Counted from the stretch's first letter, positions 8,185-16,593 are shown. The stretch: DNA of 64,000 nt from Pseudorhodoferax sp. Leaf265 (GCF_001422365.1 NZ_LMMT01000023.1:372001-436000); one strand, 5' to 3'. The notes: generated from the sequence alone by a model not told the origin. Made by a program: numbers and translations.

Positions 8185-9192
8185 TCAGTCGACCTTGGCG
8201 CCGGATTCCTGCACGACCTTGCCCCAGCGCACCATCTCGCTGCGGACCAGGGCGGCGAACTGCTCCGGCGTGCCGGAACGCACGTCGGCGCCCTGCGCTG
8301 CCAGCTTGGCCTTGACCTCGGGATCCTGCAGCGCCTGGTTGAAGGCGGTGTTGAGCTTGGCGATCACGTCCTTGGGCAGGCCGTCGGGGCCGGCCACGCC
8401 GAACCAGGTGACGGCCTCGAAGCCCTTGTAGCCCGACTCGGCCACGGTGGGCACGTTCGGCAGGTCGTCGGTGCGCTGGGCGGAAGTGACCGCCAGCGCG
8501 CGCATCTTGCCGTTCTTGATGTAGCCGATCAGCGTGGGCACGGACGAGACGTACATCTGGATCTGGCCGCCGATCAGGTCGGTCGAACCCTGGGCCGCGC
8601 CCTTGTAGGGCACGTGCGTGAACTTCACGCCCGCGGCCTTTTGCAGCTGCTCGGCGGCCAGGTGGGCCACGGTGCCGTTGCCCGAGCTGGCGTAGTTCAG
8701 CGCATCGGGCTTGGCCTTGGCGGCGGCGACCACGTCGGCCAGCGTCTTGTAGGGCGAGTCGGCGGCCACCACCACGACCAGCGGGGCCTGGGCCACGAGG
8801 CCGATGGCGTCCAGGTCCTTCTCGGGCTTGTAGGGCAGCTTGGGGTACAGCGTGGGGTTGATGGCCAGGTTGCTGGTCTGGCCCAGCACCAGCGTGTAGC
8901 CGTCGGCGGGCGCCTTGGCGGCGGCGTCCACACCCAGGTTGCCGCCCGAGCCGGGCTTGTTGTCGATGATGATGGACCAGCCGCTGCTGGTCGCCACCTT
9001 GTTGGCCACCTCCCGCGCGATCAGGTCGGTGCCGCCACCGGCCGGGAACGGCACGATGAGGCGGATCGGGCGCGCGGGCCAGGCGGCCTGGGCCGCGGCT
9101 GGGTTGCTGGCGAGGCTGCTGCCGAGGGCAGTGACCGCCGAGGCGATCAGGACGAGGCGGCGCTTGGCACCGGGGCGGCGGATGGCGGGCAT
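8185..9192 (-). CDS. Bug/TctC periplasmic binding protein
   Basis: Fourth Bug-type receptor (335 aa) and the first structural gene after the LysR regulator. It has an exported N terminus (residues 1-35, ending NPAAAQ), IRLIVPFPAGGGTDLIAR, IDNKPGSGGN, NYASSGNGT and HVPYKGAAQGSTD. ATG 9192 is chosen because it gives a normal signal peptide. It sits behind a 134-base gap holding the inverted repeat at 9277-9308, so it is probably the first gene of the regulated transcript. Ligand unknown. Confidence 0.9.
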   Translation of the reverse strand: MPAIRRPGAKRRLVLIASAVTALGSSLASNPAAAQAAWPARPIRLIVPFPAGGGTDLIAREVANKVATSSGWSIIIDNKPGSGGNLGVDAAAKAPADGYTLVLGQTSNLAINPTLYPKLPYKPEKDLDAIGLVAQAPLVVVVAADSPYKTLADVVAAAKAKPDALNYASSGNGTVAHLAAEQLQKAAGVKFTHVPYKGAAQGSTDLIGGQIQMYVSSVPTLIGYIKNGKMRALAVTSAQRTDDLPNVPTVAESGYKGFEAVTWFGVAGPDGLPKDVIAKLNTAFNQALQDPEVKAKLAAQGADVRSGTPEQFAALVRSEMVRWGKVVQESGAKVD

Positions 9193-9276
9193 GGGCTTGT
9201 CTCCAATGGCCGAACTGCCGTGGCGCAACCGCTGCGGTCGGCGTTCGATGGCGGCAAGTATTGGCCCGCGACTCCT

Positions 9277-9308
9277 ATCGGTCCAATCGAATCTTTCTTG
9301 AAACCGAT
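9277..9308 (-). promoter_or_regulatory. Candidate LysR operator and promoter of the catabolic operon
   Basis: The inverted repeat ATCGGT (9277-9282) / ACCGAT (9303-9308) has 20 bases between its arms and lies in the gap between the lysR gene and the first Bug gene. On the minus strand a weak sigma-70-like pair, TTGGAC and AATACT with 18-base spacing, lies from the repeat towards the Bug gene. LysR-type regulators often bind such sites. The match is modest and unproven. Confidence 0.4.
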
Positions 9309-9326
9309 CAATGCGGCTTTGGGTAT

Positions 9327-10229
9327 TCAGGCCAGGCTGTCGCCCCCTGCATGGCGCGCGAGCAAGGCGATGAGCCGCTGCGTGGCAGGCGAGACATAGC
9401 CGCTGTCGCGCCAGGTCGCCACCAGCCGTCGGCGCATGGTCAAGGCCGGCAGTTCGACCTCGCGCAGCCCGGCGCCCGAGCGGCCCGCCTGCAGGTGCAG
9501 GCGCGAGATGAAGCTCAGGAGCCCGGTCTCGCCGATCAGCGTGGGCAGCATCAGCAGCATGGTGGACTCCACCTGCACCACGGGGCGCGGCAGGTTGTGG
9601 CGGTCGAAGGTCTGGTCCAGCCAGTCGCGCGTGGGAGCGCCTGGCGTCTGCAGCACCCAGCGCCATTGCGCGAGGTCCTTGAGCATGGGCCGGGCCTTGT
9701 CGAACACCGGATGGCCAGCGTGCGCGGCCACCACGATGGTGTCCTCGGCCAGCAGCTGCGAGGCGAAGCCCGATTCCCTGGCCCCCTCCGTGCCCACCAT
9801 GAGGTCGATGTCACCCGCGCGCAGCAGCGGCGTGAGCGCATCGACCAGCGCCACCTGGGTGCGCAGCGTCACCTCGGGTGCCTCGGCGATCAGGTCGCGC
9901 GCCACGGGCGGCAGCAGGAACTGCGCGGCCGTGGGCACGATGCCCAGCTTGACATGGCCGACCAGGCCGCGGCCGATGTCGCCGATCTCGCGCCGCGCGC
10001 TCTCCACGTCCAGCCGCGTGCGCTGGGCCCAGCGCCTGAGCGCGTGGCCGGCGGCCGTGAGCCTGATGCCGCGGCCGGTCTTCTCGAACAGCGCGGCGCC
10101 GCAGGCCTCTTCCAGCCGGCGCACGCAGCTGCTCAAGGCGGGCTGGGTGCGGTGCAGGCGCTCGGCCGCGCGGCCCATGTGCTCGAGCTCGGCCATGACT
10201 TCGAAATACTGGAGGTCGCGCAGGTCCAC
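9327..10229 (-). CDS. LysR-family transcriptional regulator
   Basis: A 300-aa LysR-type regulator. The N-terminal winged helix (LRDLQYFEVMAELEHMGRAAERLHRTQPALSS) has the classical LTTR helix-turn-helix, and the effector domain runs from about 90 (HVKLGIVPTAAQ) to the end. It lies directly upstream of the catabolic cluster and on the same strand, not divergent, so it may regulate the operon and be partly co-transcribed with it. The likely effector is a substrate or intermediate of the lactone/oxo-acid pathway. Start ATG 10229 gives the standard MDLRDLQYF N terminus. Confidence 0.9.
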   Translation of the reverse strand: MDLRDLQYFEVMAELEHMGRAAERLHRTQPALSSCVRRLEEACGAALFEKTGRGIRLTAAGHALRRWAQRTRLDVESARREIGDIGRGLVGHVKLGIVPTAAQFLLPPVARDLIAEAPEVTLRTQVALVDALTPLLRAGDIDLMVGTEGARESGFASQLLAEDTIVVAAHAGHPVFDKARPMLKDLAQWRWVLQTPGAPTRDWLDQTFDRHNLPRPVVQVESTMLLMLPTLIGETGLLSFISRLHLQAGRSGAGLREVELPALTMRRRLVATWRDSGYVSPATQRLIALLARHAGGDSLA

Positions 10230-10254
10230 AGGGGCTCCGGGGCAGGCAGGGTGG

Positions 10255-11841
10255 CTACAGCAGCTGTTCCGGCACGAAAGGCGCCAGCAACCAGGTCTTC
10301 AGGCGCATCGAGAAGCTGGAATCGGGCTCGGTCGTGAGCACCATCTCGCCCTCCAGATCGTCGTCCACCGTCAGCCACTCGCAGCAGCTGCCATTGGCCG
10401 CCAGGCGCACGCGGTAGGCGCTTTGCAGCTTGTCGATGTCGATCACGCGCAGCAGCTCGCGCGCCAGCTGCGGGCTCTGCACGATCACGCCCATCTCGGT
10501 GTTGATGCGGGCCGAGCGCGGGTCCAGGTTCATGGAGCCGATGAACAGGGTCTTGCGGTCGATCACCACGAGCTTGGCATGCAGCCGCGCCTGCGAGCTG
10601 CCGAACAGCATGGACTGGCGCTTGTTCTTCATCACGCGGCTGGAGCTCAGCTCGTACAGGTCGATGCCCAGGCGCAGCATCTCGGGCCGGTACTGGCTGT
10701 AGCCGATGTGCACCGCGGGCTCGTCGGTGGAGGCCAGCGAATTCGTCAGGATCTGCAGCTTGAGCTTGCGCGCCGCCATCTCGCGCAGCCAGACCATGCC
10801 CGGCTTGCCCGGCACCAGGTAGGGCGAGGACACGATCACCTCGTCCTGCGCCATGCGCATGGCGTCCAGCACGTTGTAGGTCACGCTGTTCATGAGCAGC
10901 ATGCCCTTGGCCTCCATGACCTTGTTGGGCGTGTCGGCCAGCGCGATGGCCGTGCCCCAGATCAGGCCGACCTGGCCGGCGTCCAGGTCTTCGCGGATCG
11001 GGCCGTAGCCCAGCACGTCGTTGGGCGGCAGCGCGGCAGGCAGCTGCGTCATCGCGGCATTGGTGGCGATCTCGAACATGCTGCGCTGCGCCTCGGGCGA
11101 ATGCGGGCTGGCGGCCACCATCTGCAGCGGGTAGACCGGCTCGCTGTTCCAGTAGCCGTCGAAGATCTTGGACAGGTCGGCCACGACCGCGCCGACCACG
11201 AAGGCGTCCAGGTCGATGAAGTTGTCCAGCGCGCCGCGCAGGTAGTACTCGTTGGCCACGTTGCGCCCGCCGATGACGGCCATCGCGCCGTCGGCCACCA
11301 TGAGCTTGTTGTGCATGCGGTGGTTGACGCGGTTCCAGTCGAACGAAAGCACGAAGCGCGTGAGCTGCCCGGCCCCGCGCAGGCAGCAGAACGGGTTGAA
11401 CAGCCGCAGCTCCACATTGGGATGGCTGGCCAGCGCGAGCAGCAGGTCGTCCTCGCCCGAGGTGTACCAGTCGTCCAGCAGCAGCCGCACGCGCACGCCG
11501 CGCGCGGCGGCGTCGCGCAGCGCGCGCATGAGCAGGCGGCCGGTCTCGTCGTTGCGGATGTGGTAGTACTGCACGTCCAGCGTCTTCTGCGCGCGCTCGG
11601 CCAGCGTCAGCCGCGCATCCAGCGAGTAGCTGCCCAGCGGCAGCAGCCGGAAACCCGACAGCTCGGGCGAGGGAATCGAGCGCAGCGCGATGCGGCCCAG
11701 CGCGGTGTCGGCGCTGGCGTCGATGGCCTGGCTGACCGGCGCGTCGTCGGGCCGCTTCACGGGCAGCGCGGTGCAGCCGGCGAGCCAGGCGGCGCACAGC
11801 CAGAGCAGGACGAGGCGCCAGGACGGAGAGCTTGCATTCAT
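10255..11841 (-). CDS. Phospholipase D-family lipoprotein (cardiolipin synthase C-like)
   Basis: A 528-aa protein with two HKD phosphodiesterase motifs: HNKLMVADGAMAVIGGRN near residue 185 and HAKLVVIDRKTLFIGSMN near 425. Such pairs form one active site in phospholipase D and ClsC-type cardiolipin synthases, which join or transfer phosphatidyl groups. The N terminus is a lipoprotein signal with lipobox LAGC about 22 residues in, so the protein is probably anchored at the periplasmic face. ATG 11841 is preferred because it gives this lipobox. The frame extends 45 codons further upstream without signal-like sequence. It lies 25 bases upstream of lysR on the same strand but has no evident link to the catabolic genes. 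Cardiolipin synthesis is the best guess. Confidence 0.85.
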   Translation of the reverse strand: MNASSPSWRLVLLWLCAAWLAGCTALPVKRPDDAPVSQAIDASADTALGRIALRSIPSPELSGFRLLPLGSYSLDARLTLAERAQKTLDVQYYHIRNDETGRLLMRALRDAAARGVRVRLLLDDWYTSGEDDLLLALASHPNVELRLFNPFCCLRGAGQLTRFVLSFDWNRVNHRMHNKLMVADGAMAVIGGRNVANEYYLRGALDNFIDLDAFVVGAVVADLSKIFDGYWNSEPVYPLQMVAASPHSPEAQRSMFEIATNAAMTQLPAALPPNDVLGYGPIREDLDAGQVGLIWGTAIALADTPNKVMEAKGMLLMNSVTYNVLDAMRMAQDEVIVSSPYLVPGKPGMVWLREMAARKLKLQILTNSLASTDEPAVHIGYSQYRPEMLRLGIDLYELSSSRVMKNKRQSMLFGSSQARLHAKLVVIDRKTLFIGSMNLDPRSARINTEMGVIVQSPQLARELLRVIDIDKLQSAYRVRLAANGSCCEWLTVDDDLEGEMVLTTEPDSSFSMRLKTWLLAPFVPEQLL

Positions 11842-12002
11842 GGGAGCACGGACCTGTTGCGGGGCAAGCCAGGCGCAGCCGCACGCCCACGTGGCGTGCG
11901 GGGCCTGGCCCGGCGCCGTATCATGCCGCGGCCTGGGCGCCGCGGGCTCGCCGAGCCCACCGCCTGTCGCGCCCACGCCGCACTTGCCGAAGGAAACCGC
12001 CC

Positions 12003-12542
12003 ATGCGCTCCGCCCTCTGCCTGGCCCTGGCCTGCTCCGCCTCCACGGCCTTCGCCGCGCTCGACCTGGGCGAGAAGGCGCCCGACTTCACCGCACAGGC
12101 CGCCCTGGCCGGCCAGGTGTTTCAGTACGCGCTGCACCAGGAGCTGGCCAAGGGGCCGGTGGTGCTGTATTTCTTTCCGATGGCGTTCTCCGAGGGCTGC
12201 TCCATCGAGGCGCACAACTTCGCCGAGGCCATCCCCGAGTTCAAGGCCCTGGGTGCCAGCGTGATCGGCGTCTCGCGCGACGAGATCGACGTCCAGAAGC
12301 GCTTCTCGGTCTCGGCCTGCCGCGGCAAGTTCGCGGTCGCGGCCGACCCGGACCAGTCCATCATGAAGTCCTACGACGCGGTGCTGACGCTCAGGCCCGA
12401 GTACGCCAACCGCGTCTCCTACCTGATCACGCCGGATGGCAAGGTCGCCTACCAGTACACCAGCCTCAATTCGGACAAGCATGTGGAGAAAGTGCTGGGC
12501 GCCCTGCGTCAGTGGACCGCCCAACGCCCGCCGGCGCGGTGA
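12003..12542 (+). CDS. Exported peroxiredoxin (AhpC/TSA, BCP-like)
   Basis: A thiol peroxidase of 179 aa that would reduce peroxides. A Sec signal peptide (residues 1-19, MRSALC...AFA) precedes a BCP/PrxQ-like fold starting LDLGEKAPDFTAQ. The peroxidatic Cys lies in FFPMAFSEGCSIEA near residue 63, and a second Cys (SVSACRG, near 101) could resolve it. GAAGGAAACCGCC before ATG 12003 is a good ribosome-binding site. Export is unusual for this family and fits the neighbouring periplasmic repair genes. It converges on the histidine kinase gene with an 18-base gap. A periplasmic thiol donor is not encoded nearby. Confidence 0.87.
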   Translation: MRSALCLALACSASTAFAALDLGEKAPDFTAQAALAGQVFQYALHQELAKGPVVLYFFPMAFSEGCSIEAHNFAEAIPEFKALGASVIGVSRDEIDVQKRFSVSACRGKFAVAADPDQSIMKSYDAVLTLRPEYANRVSYLITPDGKVAYQYTSLNSDKHVEKVLGALRQWTAQRPPAR

Positions 12543-12560
12543 GCCGGGCGCGGCCACGCC

Positions 12561-14012
12561 CTACTCCAGCGCGAACCGGAACACCGCCCCGGCTCCGGCC
12601 CGCGGCTCCAGCCGGATGTCGCTGCCGTGCAGCAGCAGGATGCGCCGCACGATCATGAGGCCGAGCCCGCCGCCGCGCTCGCCACTGCTGGCGAAGGCCG
12701 GCCGCGTGAACAGCACGCTTTGCAACTCGCGCGGGATGCCGGGCCCGGTGTCGGCCACCTCCACCTGCACGCCGGCAACGCCGTGCAGTAGCCGCACCGC
12801 GATCTCGCCGCCCTGGGGCGTGTGGCGGATGGCGTTGTCCAGCAGGTTGGTCAGTACGCGTTCGATCATGCCCAGGTCGGCGTGCACCACCGGCAGGCCA
12901 GGCGCGATGTCGGCGACCAACCGCTGGCGGCGCGCCTCGGCCGCCAGTTCGAACTTCTGGAACACGTCCTGCACCAGGTCGGCCAGCGCGAAGCGCTCCT
13001 TCTCGGGCTGCACCACACCGTACTCCAGCCGCGCGAGCTCGAACAGCTCCTGCGCCAGCCGGCCGACCTTGCGGCTCTGGCCCAGCGCGATGTCCAGGTA
13101 GCGGCGGCGTTCCTCGTCGTCCAGCAGGTCGGCCTTCATGCGCAGCGTCTCCAGGTAGCCGTGCAGCGAGGTCAGCGGCGTGCGCAGGTCGTGCGAGATG
13201 TTGGCGAACAGCTCGCGGCGCTGCTGGTCCTGGGCCGACAGGGCCTTCCACTGCGCGTGCACGCGCTGCGCCATGCGCGCGAAGGCCTGGCCCAGCGCGC
13301 CGATCTCGTCGTGGCGGGCGGCCACCGCCTCCAGCGCCGGGGTGTGGCCCAGCGCGTCGGCCCCGCCATGCTCGGCCTCCTGCACGGCGGCGGTGAGCCG
13401 GCGCAGCGGCCGCGTGATGAAGTGGAACGCCACCAGCCCGGCCACGAGGCCCAGCAGCGCCACCAGCGCAATGGCCCACAGCGTGGTGCGCAGCGCCGAG
13501 CCGGCCGCCAGGTGGGCGCTGATGGCGTCGCGGTCCTCGCCCGACAGCACCACGTAGACATAGCCGGCCGCGCGCCCGTCCACCTGCAGCGGCGCGGCGC
13601 TGAAGACCTTGGCGGCACCCGGGCTGCGCGGGTCCTCGCCCAGCACCGGCAGCGCGGCGCCGTCCAGCAGGCGGCGCACGGGAGCCAGGTCGACGCGCTC
13701 GGCCTTCAGGTGGCCGGGCGGCGCGGCCTGGCCCACGATGCGGCCATCGGCGTCGAGCAGGTAGACCTCCACGCTGGGGTTCACGGCCATCAGCATGTCG
13801 AACAGCCGGCGCACGGCCGCGGCGTCCAGCCCGTCGGGCCGCATCAGCTCGGCATGGCCGGCGATGTGCGCGGCCAGGCCCAGCGACAGGCGCTGCGTGA
13901 CCTCGCGCTCCTGCCGCTCGGTGCTGGCCATCTGCAGCCAGGCCGACACGCCCGAGCAGGCCAGCAGCAGCACGGCGAACACCAGCGACAGGCGGCGCGA
14001 CAGCGTCCTCAT
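12561..14012 (-). CDS. Membrane sensor histidine kinase
   Basis: A 483-aa sensor kinase. A transmembrane helix (about 8-28), a periplasmic sensor region (about 30-170) and a second helix (about 175-198) are followed by a HAMP linker, then the phosphoacceptor motif ANISHDLRTPLTS, the N-box LLDNAIRHTPQGG, and the G boxes DTGPGIP and GGGLGLMIVRR. ATG 14012 overlaps the response-regulator stop (ATGA). The pair is divergent from the cytochrome b, molybdopterin oxidoreductase and Msr genes. It is therefore a candidate sensor of envelope oxidation, comparable in position to E. coli HprRS and msrPQ. This link is inference. Confidence 0.88.
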   Translation of the reverse strand: MRTLSRRLSLVFAVLLLACSGVSAWLQMASTERQEREVTQRLSLGLAAHIAGHAELMRPDGLDAAAVRRLFDMLMAVNPSVEVYLLDADGRIVGQAAPPGHLKAERVDLAPVRRLLDGAALPVLGEDPRSPGAAKVFSAAPLQVDGRAAGYVYVVLSGEDRDAISAHLAAGSALRTTLWAIALVALLGLVAGLVAFHFITRPLRRLTAAVQEAEHGGADALGHTPALEAVAARHDEIGALGQAFARMAQRVHAQWKALSAQDQQRRELFANISHDLRTPLTSLHGYLETLRMKADLLDDEERRRYLDIALGQSRKVGRLAQELFELARLEYGVVQPEKERFALADLVQDVFQKFELAAEARRQRLVADIAPGLPVVHADLGMIERVLTNLLDNAIRHTPQGGEIAVRLLHGVAGVQVEVADTGPGIPRELQSVLFTRPAFASSGERGGGLGLMIVRRILLLHGSDIRLEPRAGAGAVFRFALE

Positions 14013-14752
14013 GCGCCTGGCTCCGCGGCGGCCTCGGCATCGCCGGCCACCAGCCGGTAGCCCCGGCCCCAGACCGTGAGGATGCGGCGCGGCTGTGCCG
14101 GGTCGGCCTCGATCTTGGTGCGCAGCCGGTTGATGTGGGTGTTGACGGTGTGCTCGTAGCCGTCGTGCTGGTAGCCCCAGACCTTGTTGAGCAGCTCCAG
14201 CCGCGAGAACACGCGGCCCGGGTGGCGCGCGAAGAAGTGCAGCAGGTCGAACTCGCGCGGCGTCAGCTCGATGGGCTTGCCGTCCACCTGCACCTCGCGC
14301 GTGACCGGGTCCAGGCCCACGGCGCCGACCTCCAGCCGGCCGGATTCCACGCGCGCGCTGCGCGCCATGGCCTCGCTGCGCCGCAGCAGCGCACGCACGC
14401 GCGCCACCAGTTCCAGCACCGAGAAGGGCTTGGCGAGGTAGTCGTCGGCCCCCAGCTCCAGGCCCAGGATGCGGTGCACCTCGCTGGAGCGCGCGCTGGT
14501 GATGATGATGGGCGTGTAGCGGCCCACGCCGTGCTCGGCGCGCGCGGCGCGGCAGATCTCCAGCCCGTCCACGCCGGGCAGCATGAGGTCCAGCACCAGC
14601 GCGTCCCAGCGCCCGGCCTGCAGCGCGCGCAGGCCGGCGTGGCCGTCGGCCGCGTGCGTGACGGCATAGCCCTCGTCGGCCAGGTGCATGCGCATCAGCT
14701 CGGCGATGTGGGCATCGTCCTCGACGATCAGTACGCGCTTGGGGGTGTCCAT
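14009..14752 (-). CDS. OmpR/PhoB-family response regulator
   Basis: A 247-aa response regulator. The receiver domain (about 5-118) has the acidic pair VEDD, the phospho-Asp in LVLDLMLPG (about 55) and the Lys in YLAKPF (about 106). The C-terminal winged helix (about 145-235) shows ELTPREFDLL and VNTHINRLRTKIE. It is first in the operon with the overlapping kinase gene. It likely autoregulates and controls the divergent redox genes starting at 14852 through the shared 99-base gap. Start ATG 14752 is the standard one. Confidence 0.9.
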   Translation of the reverse strand: MDTPKRVLIVEDDAHIAELMRMHLADEGYAVTHAADGHAGLRALQAGRWDALVLDLMLPGVDGLEICRAARAEHGVGRYTPIIITSARSSEVHRILGLELGADDYLAKPFSVLELVARVRALLRRSEAMARSARVESGRLEVGAVGLDPVTREVQVDGKPIELTPREFDLLHFFARHPGRVFSRLELLNKVWGYQHDGYEHTVNTHINRLRTKIEADPAQPRRILTVWGRGYRLVAGDAEAAAEPGA

Positions 14753-14790
14753 GGGGCCTGGATTGTGGGCGCAAGCGGCGTGGCGAGTTG

Positions 14791-14815
14791 TCACGATTAA
14801 TTGAAGAATCCGTGA
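14791..14815. promoter_or_regulatory. Imperfect palindrome in the divergent promoter region
   Basis: TCACG-ATT (14791-14798) and AAT-C-CGTGA (14807-14815) form an inverted repeat with one bulged base, between the response regulator and the cytochrome b gene. It lies in the least GC-rich part of this gap, where both divergent promoters should be. It is a plausible binding site for the adjacent OmpR-type regulator. Confidence 0.35.
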
Positions 14816-14851
14816 TGAAACGGCCAGCGGGTGGCGCCCACACTGCGCCCC

Positions 14852-15481
14852 ATGCCGAAACACCTGCACCCCAACGACGGACCGGTCCACCCCGGCTGGC
14901 TGCGCGCCTGCCACTGGCTCAACGCGCTGGCCGTGCTGGTGCTGGTGGCCAGCGGCTGGCGCATCTACAACGCCGCGCCCTTCTTCCCGTTGGAGTTTCC
15001 CAAGGCGCTGACGCTGGGCGGCTGGCTGGGCGGCGCACTGCAATGGCACTTCGCGGCCATGTGGTTGCTGGCCGCCAACGGCCTGGTGTACCTGGGCCTG
15101 AACCTGGCCACCGGCCGCTTCGCACGCAAGTTCCTGCCGCTCACGCCGGCCGGCATCTGGCGTGACCTCAAGGCCGCGCTGCGCGGCGCGCTGGCCCATG
15201 CCGATCCCCGCCACTACAACAGCGTGCAGCGCGCGGCCTACCTGTTCGTGCTGCTGGACACCGTGCTGCTGGTGCTGTCGGGCCTGGTGCTCTGGAAGTC
15301 GGTGCAGTTCGGCCTGCTGCGCGAACTGCTGGGCGGCTACGAATTCGCCCGCCGCATCCACTTCGTCGCCATGGCGGCCCTGGTCGGCTTCGTCGCCGTG
15401 CACCTCGTGATGGTGGCGCTGGTGCCGCGCACGCTGCTGGCCATGCTGGGCAGCCGTTCCCCCGCCAAGGAGTCCGCATGA
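14852..15481 (+). CDS. Cytochrome b561-type membrane subunit
   Basis: A four-helix membrane cytochrome b (209 aa) of the b561/NiFe-hydrogenase b-subunit type. Haem-ligand His residues are visible in LRACHWLNAL (helix 1), LQWHFAAMW (helix 2), and RRIHFVAMA and FVAVHLVMVA (helix 4). It should pass electrons from the quinone pool to the partner enzyme. Its TGA overlaps the ATG of the molybdopterin oxidoreductase (ATGA), so the two form a unit. I prefer ATG 14852 over an in-frame GTG at 14831. It replaces the six-helix YedZ/MsrQ type found with E. coli MsrP. Confidence 0.85.
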   Translation: MPKHLHPNDGPVHPGWLRACHWLNALAVLVLVASGWRIYNAAPFFPLEFPKALTLGGWLGGALQWHFAAMWLLAANGLVYLGLNLATGRFARKFLPLTPAGIWRDLKAALRGALAHADPRHYNSVQRAAYLFVLLDTVLLVLSGLVLWKSVQFGLLRELLGGYEFARRIHFVAMAALVGFVAVHLVMVALVPRTLLAMLGSRSPAKESA

Positions 15482-16269
15482 AGATCTTCCGCCGCCCCGC
15501 CCTGCCCGGCATCGACGCCGAAGCCGCCTTGGCCGAAGCCCGCCGCCTGATCGGCCGGCGCATCGAACAGCCGGCACGCCGTGCCTTCCTGCAGCGCACG
15601 CTGACGCTGGGCGGCTTGTCGATGCTGACCGGCTGCAGCATCAGCGACAACGCCGGCGTGGAGGCTGCGCTCGGCCGCATCTCGCAATTCAACGACAAAC
15701 TACAGGGCTGGATCTTCGACCCGAACCAGTTGGCGCCGACATACCCGGAGTCGATGATCACGCGGCCCTTTCCGTTCAACGCCTACTACGGCGAAGACGA
15801 GATCCGGCTGGTGGACGAAGCCACCTGGCGGCTCGAAGTCACGGGCCTGGTGGCCGACAAGCGCCAGTGGACGCTGCCCGAGCTGCGTGCCATGCAGCAG
15901 ACCGACCAGGTCACGCGGCACATCTGCGTGGAGGGCTGGAGCGCCATCGGCAAGTGGGGCGGCGTGCGCTTCTCCGACTTCCTGGCCCGCGTGGGCGCCG
16001 ACACCAGCGCCAAGTACATCGGCTTCCAGTGCGCCGACGACTACTTCACCAGCATCGACATGCCGACCGCGCTGCACCCGCAGACGCTGCTGGCGCTGAG
16101 CTGGGACGGCGCGCCTCTGCCGCCGAAGTACGGCTTTCCGATGAAGCTGCGCATGCCCACCAAGCTGGGCTACAAGAACCCCAAACACATCCAGGCGATC
16201 TTCGTGACCAACGCGAATCCTGGCGGCTACTGGGAAGACCAGGGCTACAACTGGTTCGGAGGCAGCTGA
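15478..16269 (+). CDS. Tat-exported molybdopterin-dependent oxidoreductase (MsrP/sulfite-oxidase-like)
   Basis: A 263-aa protein with an oxidoreductase molybdopterin-binding domain (PF00174 type). A twin-arginine signal (RRAFLQRTLTLGG) lies about 38 residues in, after an unusually long N-terminal stretch. The molybdenum-ligand Cys is in RHICVEGWSAIGKWGG near residue 145, and MKLRMPTKLGYKNPK and the typical C-terminal GYWEDQGYNWF follow. Family members include periplasmic methionine-sulfoxide reductase MsrP (YedY) and sulfite dehydrogenases. It is coupled to cytochrome b upstream and followed by a Met-rich peptide and MsrA/MsrB. That context favours methionine-sulfoxide reduction, but a sulfite-type substrate cannot be excluded. 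Confidence 0.87.
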   Translation: MKIFRRPALPGIDAEAALAEARRLIGRRIEQPARRAFLQRTLTLGGLSMLTGCSISDNAGVEAALGRISQFNDKLQGWIFDPNQLAPTYPESMITRPFPFNAYYGEDEIRLVDEATWRLEVTGLVADKRQWTLPELRAMQQTDQVTRHICVEGWSAIGKWGGVRFSDFLARVGADTSAKYIGFQCADDYFTSIDMPTALHPQTLLALSWDGAPLPPKYGFPMKLRMPTKLGYKNPKHIQAIFVTNANPGGYWEDQGYNWFGGS

Positions 16270-16356
16270 GGGCTCGCCCTCGGTGCTTGCGAAACGTCAG
16301 GCCGCGTTCATGGCGAACCGGCGCAATCCAACCCAACGACCCCAAAGGACTCTGCA

Positions 16357-16593
16357 ATGAACAAGCTCACCACCACCGTGCTCGCCGCCTTCCTGGCCAT
16401 CGGTTCCGTCTCGGCCATGGCCGCCGACGAGATGAAGAAGGACGGCATGGCCAAGGACAGCATGGCCAAGGACGGCATGAAGAAGGATTCCATGGCCAAG
16501 GACGGCATGAAGAAGGACGGCATGGCCAAGGATGGCATGGCGAAAGACGGCATGGCCAAGGACGGCATGAAGAAGGATGCGATGAAGCCCTGA
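16357..16593 (+). CDS. Pentapeptide MXKDX repeat protein, secreted, Met-rich
   Basis: A 78-aa protein. Residues 1-22 are a Sec signal peptide ending SAMA. The mature part is almost entirely ten consecutive five-residue repeats of the form M(K/A)KD(G/S/A), closed by MKP. It thus carries 11 Met in about 56 residues, with equal Lys and Asp. This matches the family named pentapeptide MXKDX repeat protein, whose function is unsettled. AAAGGA before ATG 16357 is a good ribosome-binding site. It sits between a MsrP-like enzyme and exported MsrA/MsrB, all on one strand. A methionine sink for oxidants, as proposed for MrpX of Azospira suillum, is my preferred role. Metal binding is the main alternative. 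Confidence 0.88.
   Translation: MNKLTTTVLAAFLAIGSVSAMAADEMKKDGMAKDSMAKDGMKKDSMAKDGMKKDGMAKDGMAKDGMAKDGMKKDAMKP
16432..16581 (+). repeat. Ten 15-bp coding repeats
   Basis: Ten in-frame 15-bp units (ATGRMSAAGGAYRGC-like) encode the MXKDX repeats. Units alternate mainly between the ATGAAGAAGGA and ATGGCCAAGGA types and differ by a few bases. The array is a likely hot spot for changes in repeat number by slippage. Confidence 0.85.

Noticed and set aside
9436-12264. 942-codon open frame on the plus strand
   Set aside because: It is antisense to lysR and the phospholipase D gene and shows no domain.
16432-16581. CRISPR or other DNA-level repeat
   Set aside because: Units are 15 bp, in frame and code for the MXKDX peptide behind a signal peptide and ribosome-binding site.
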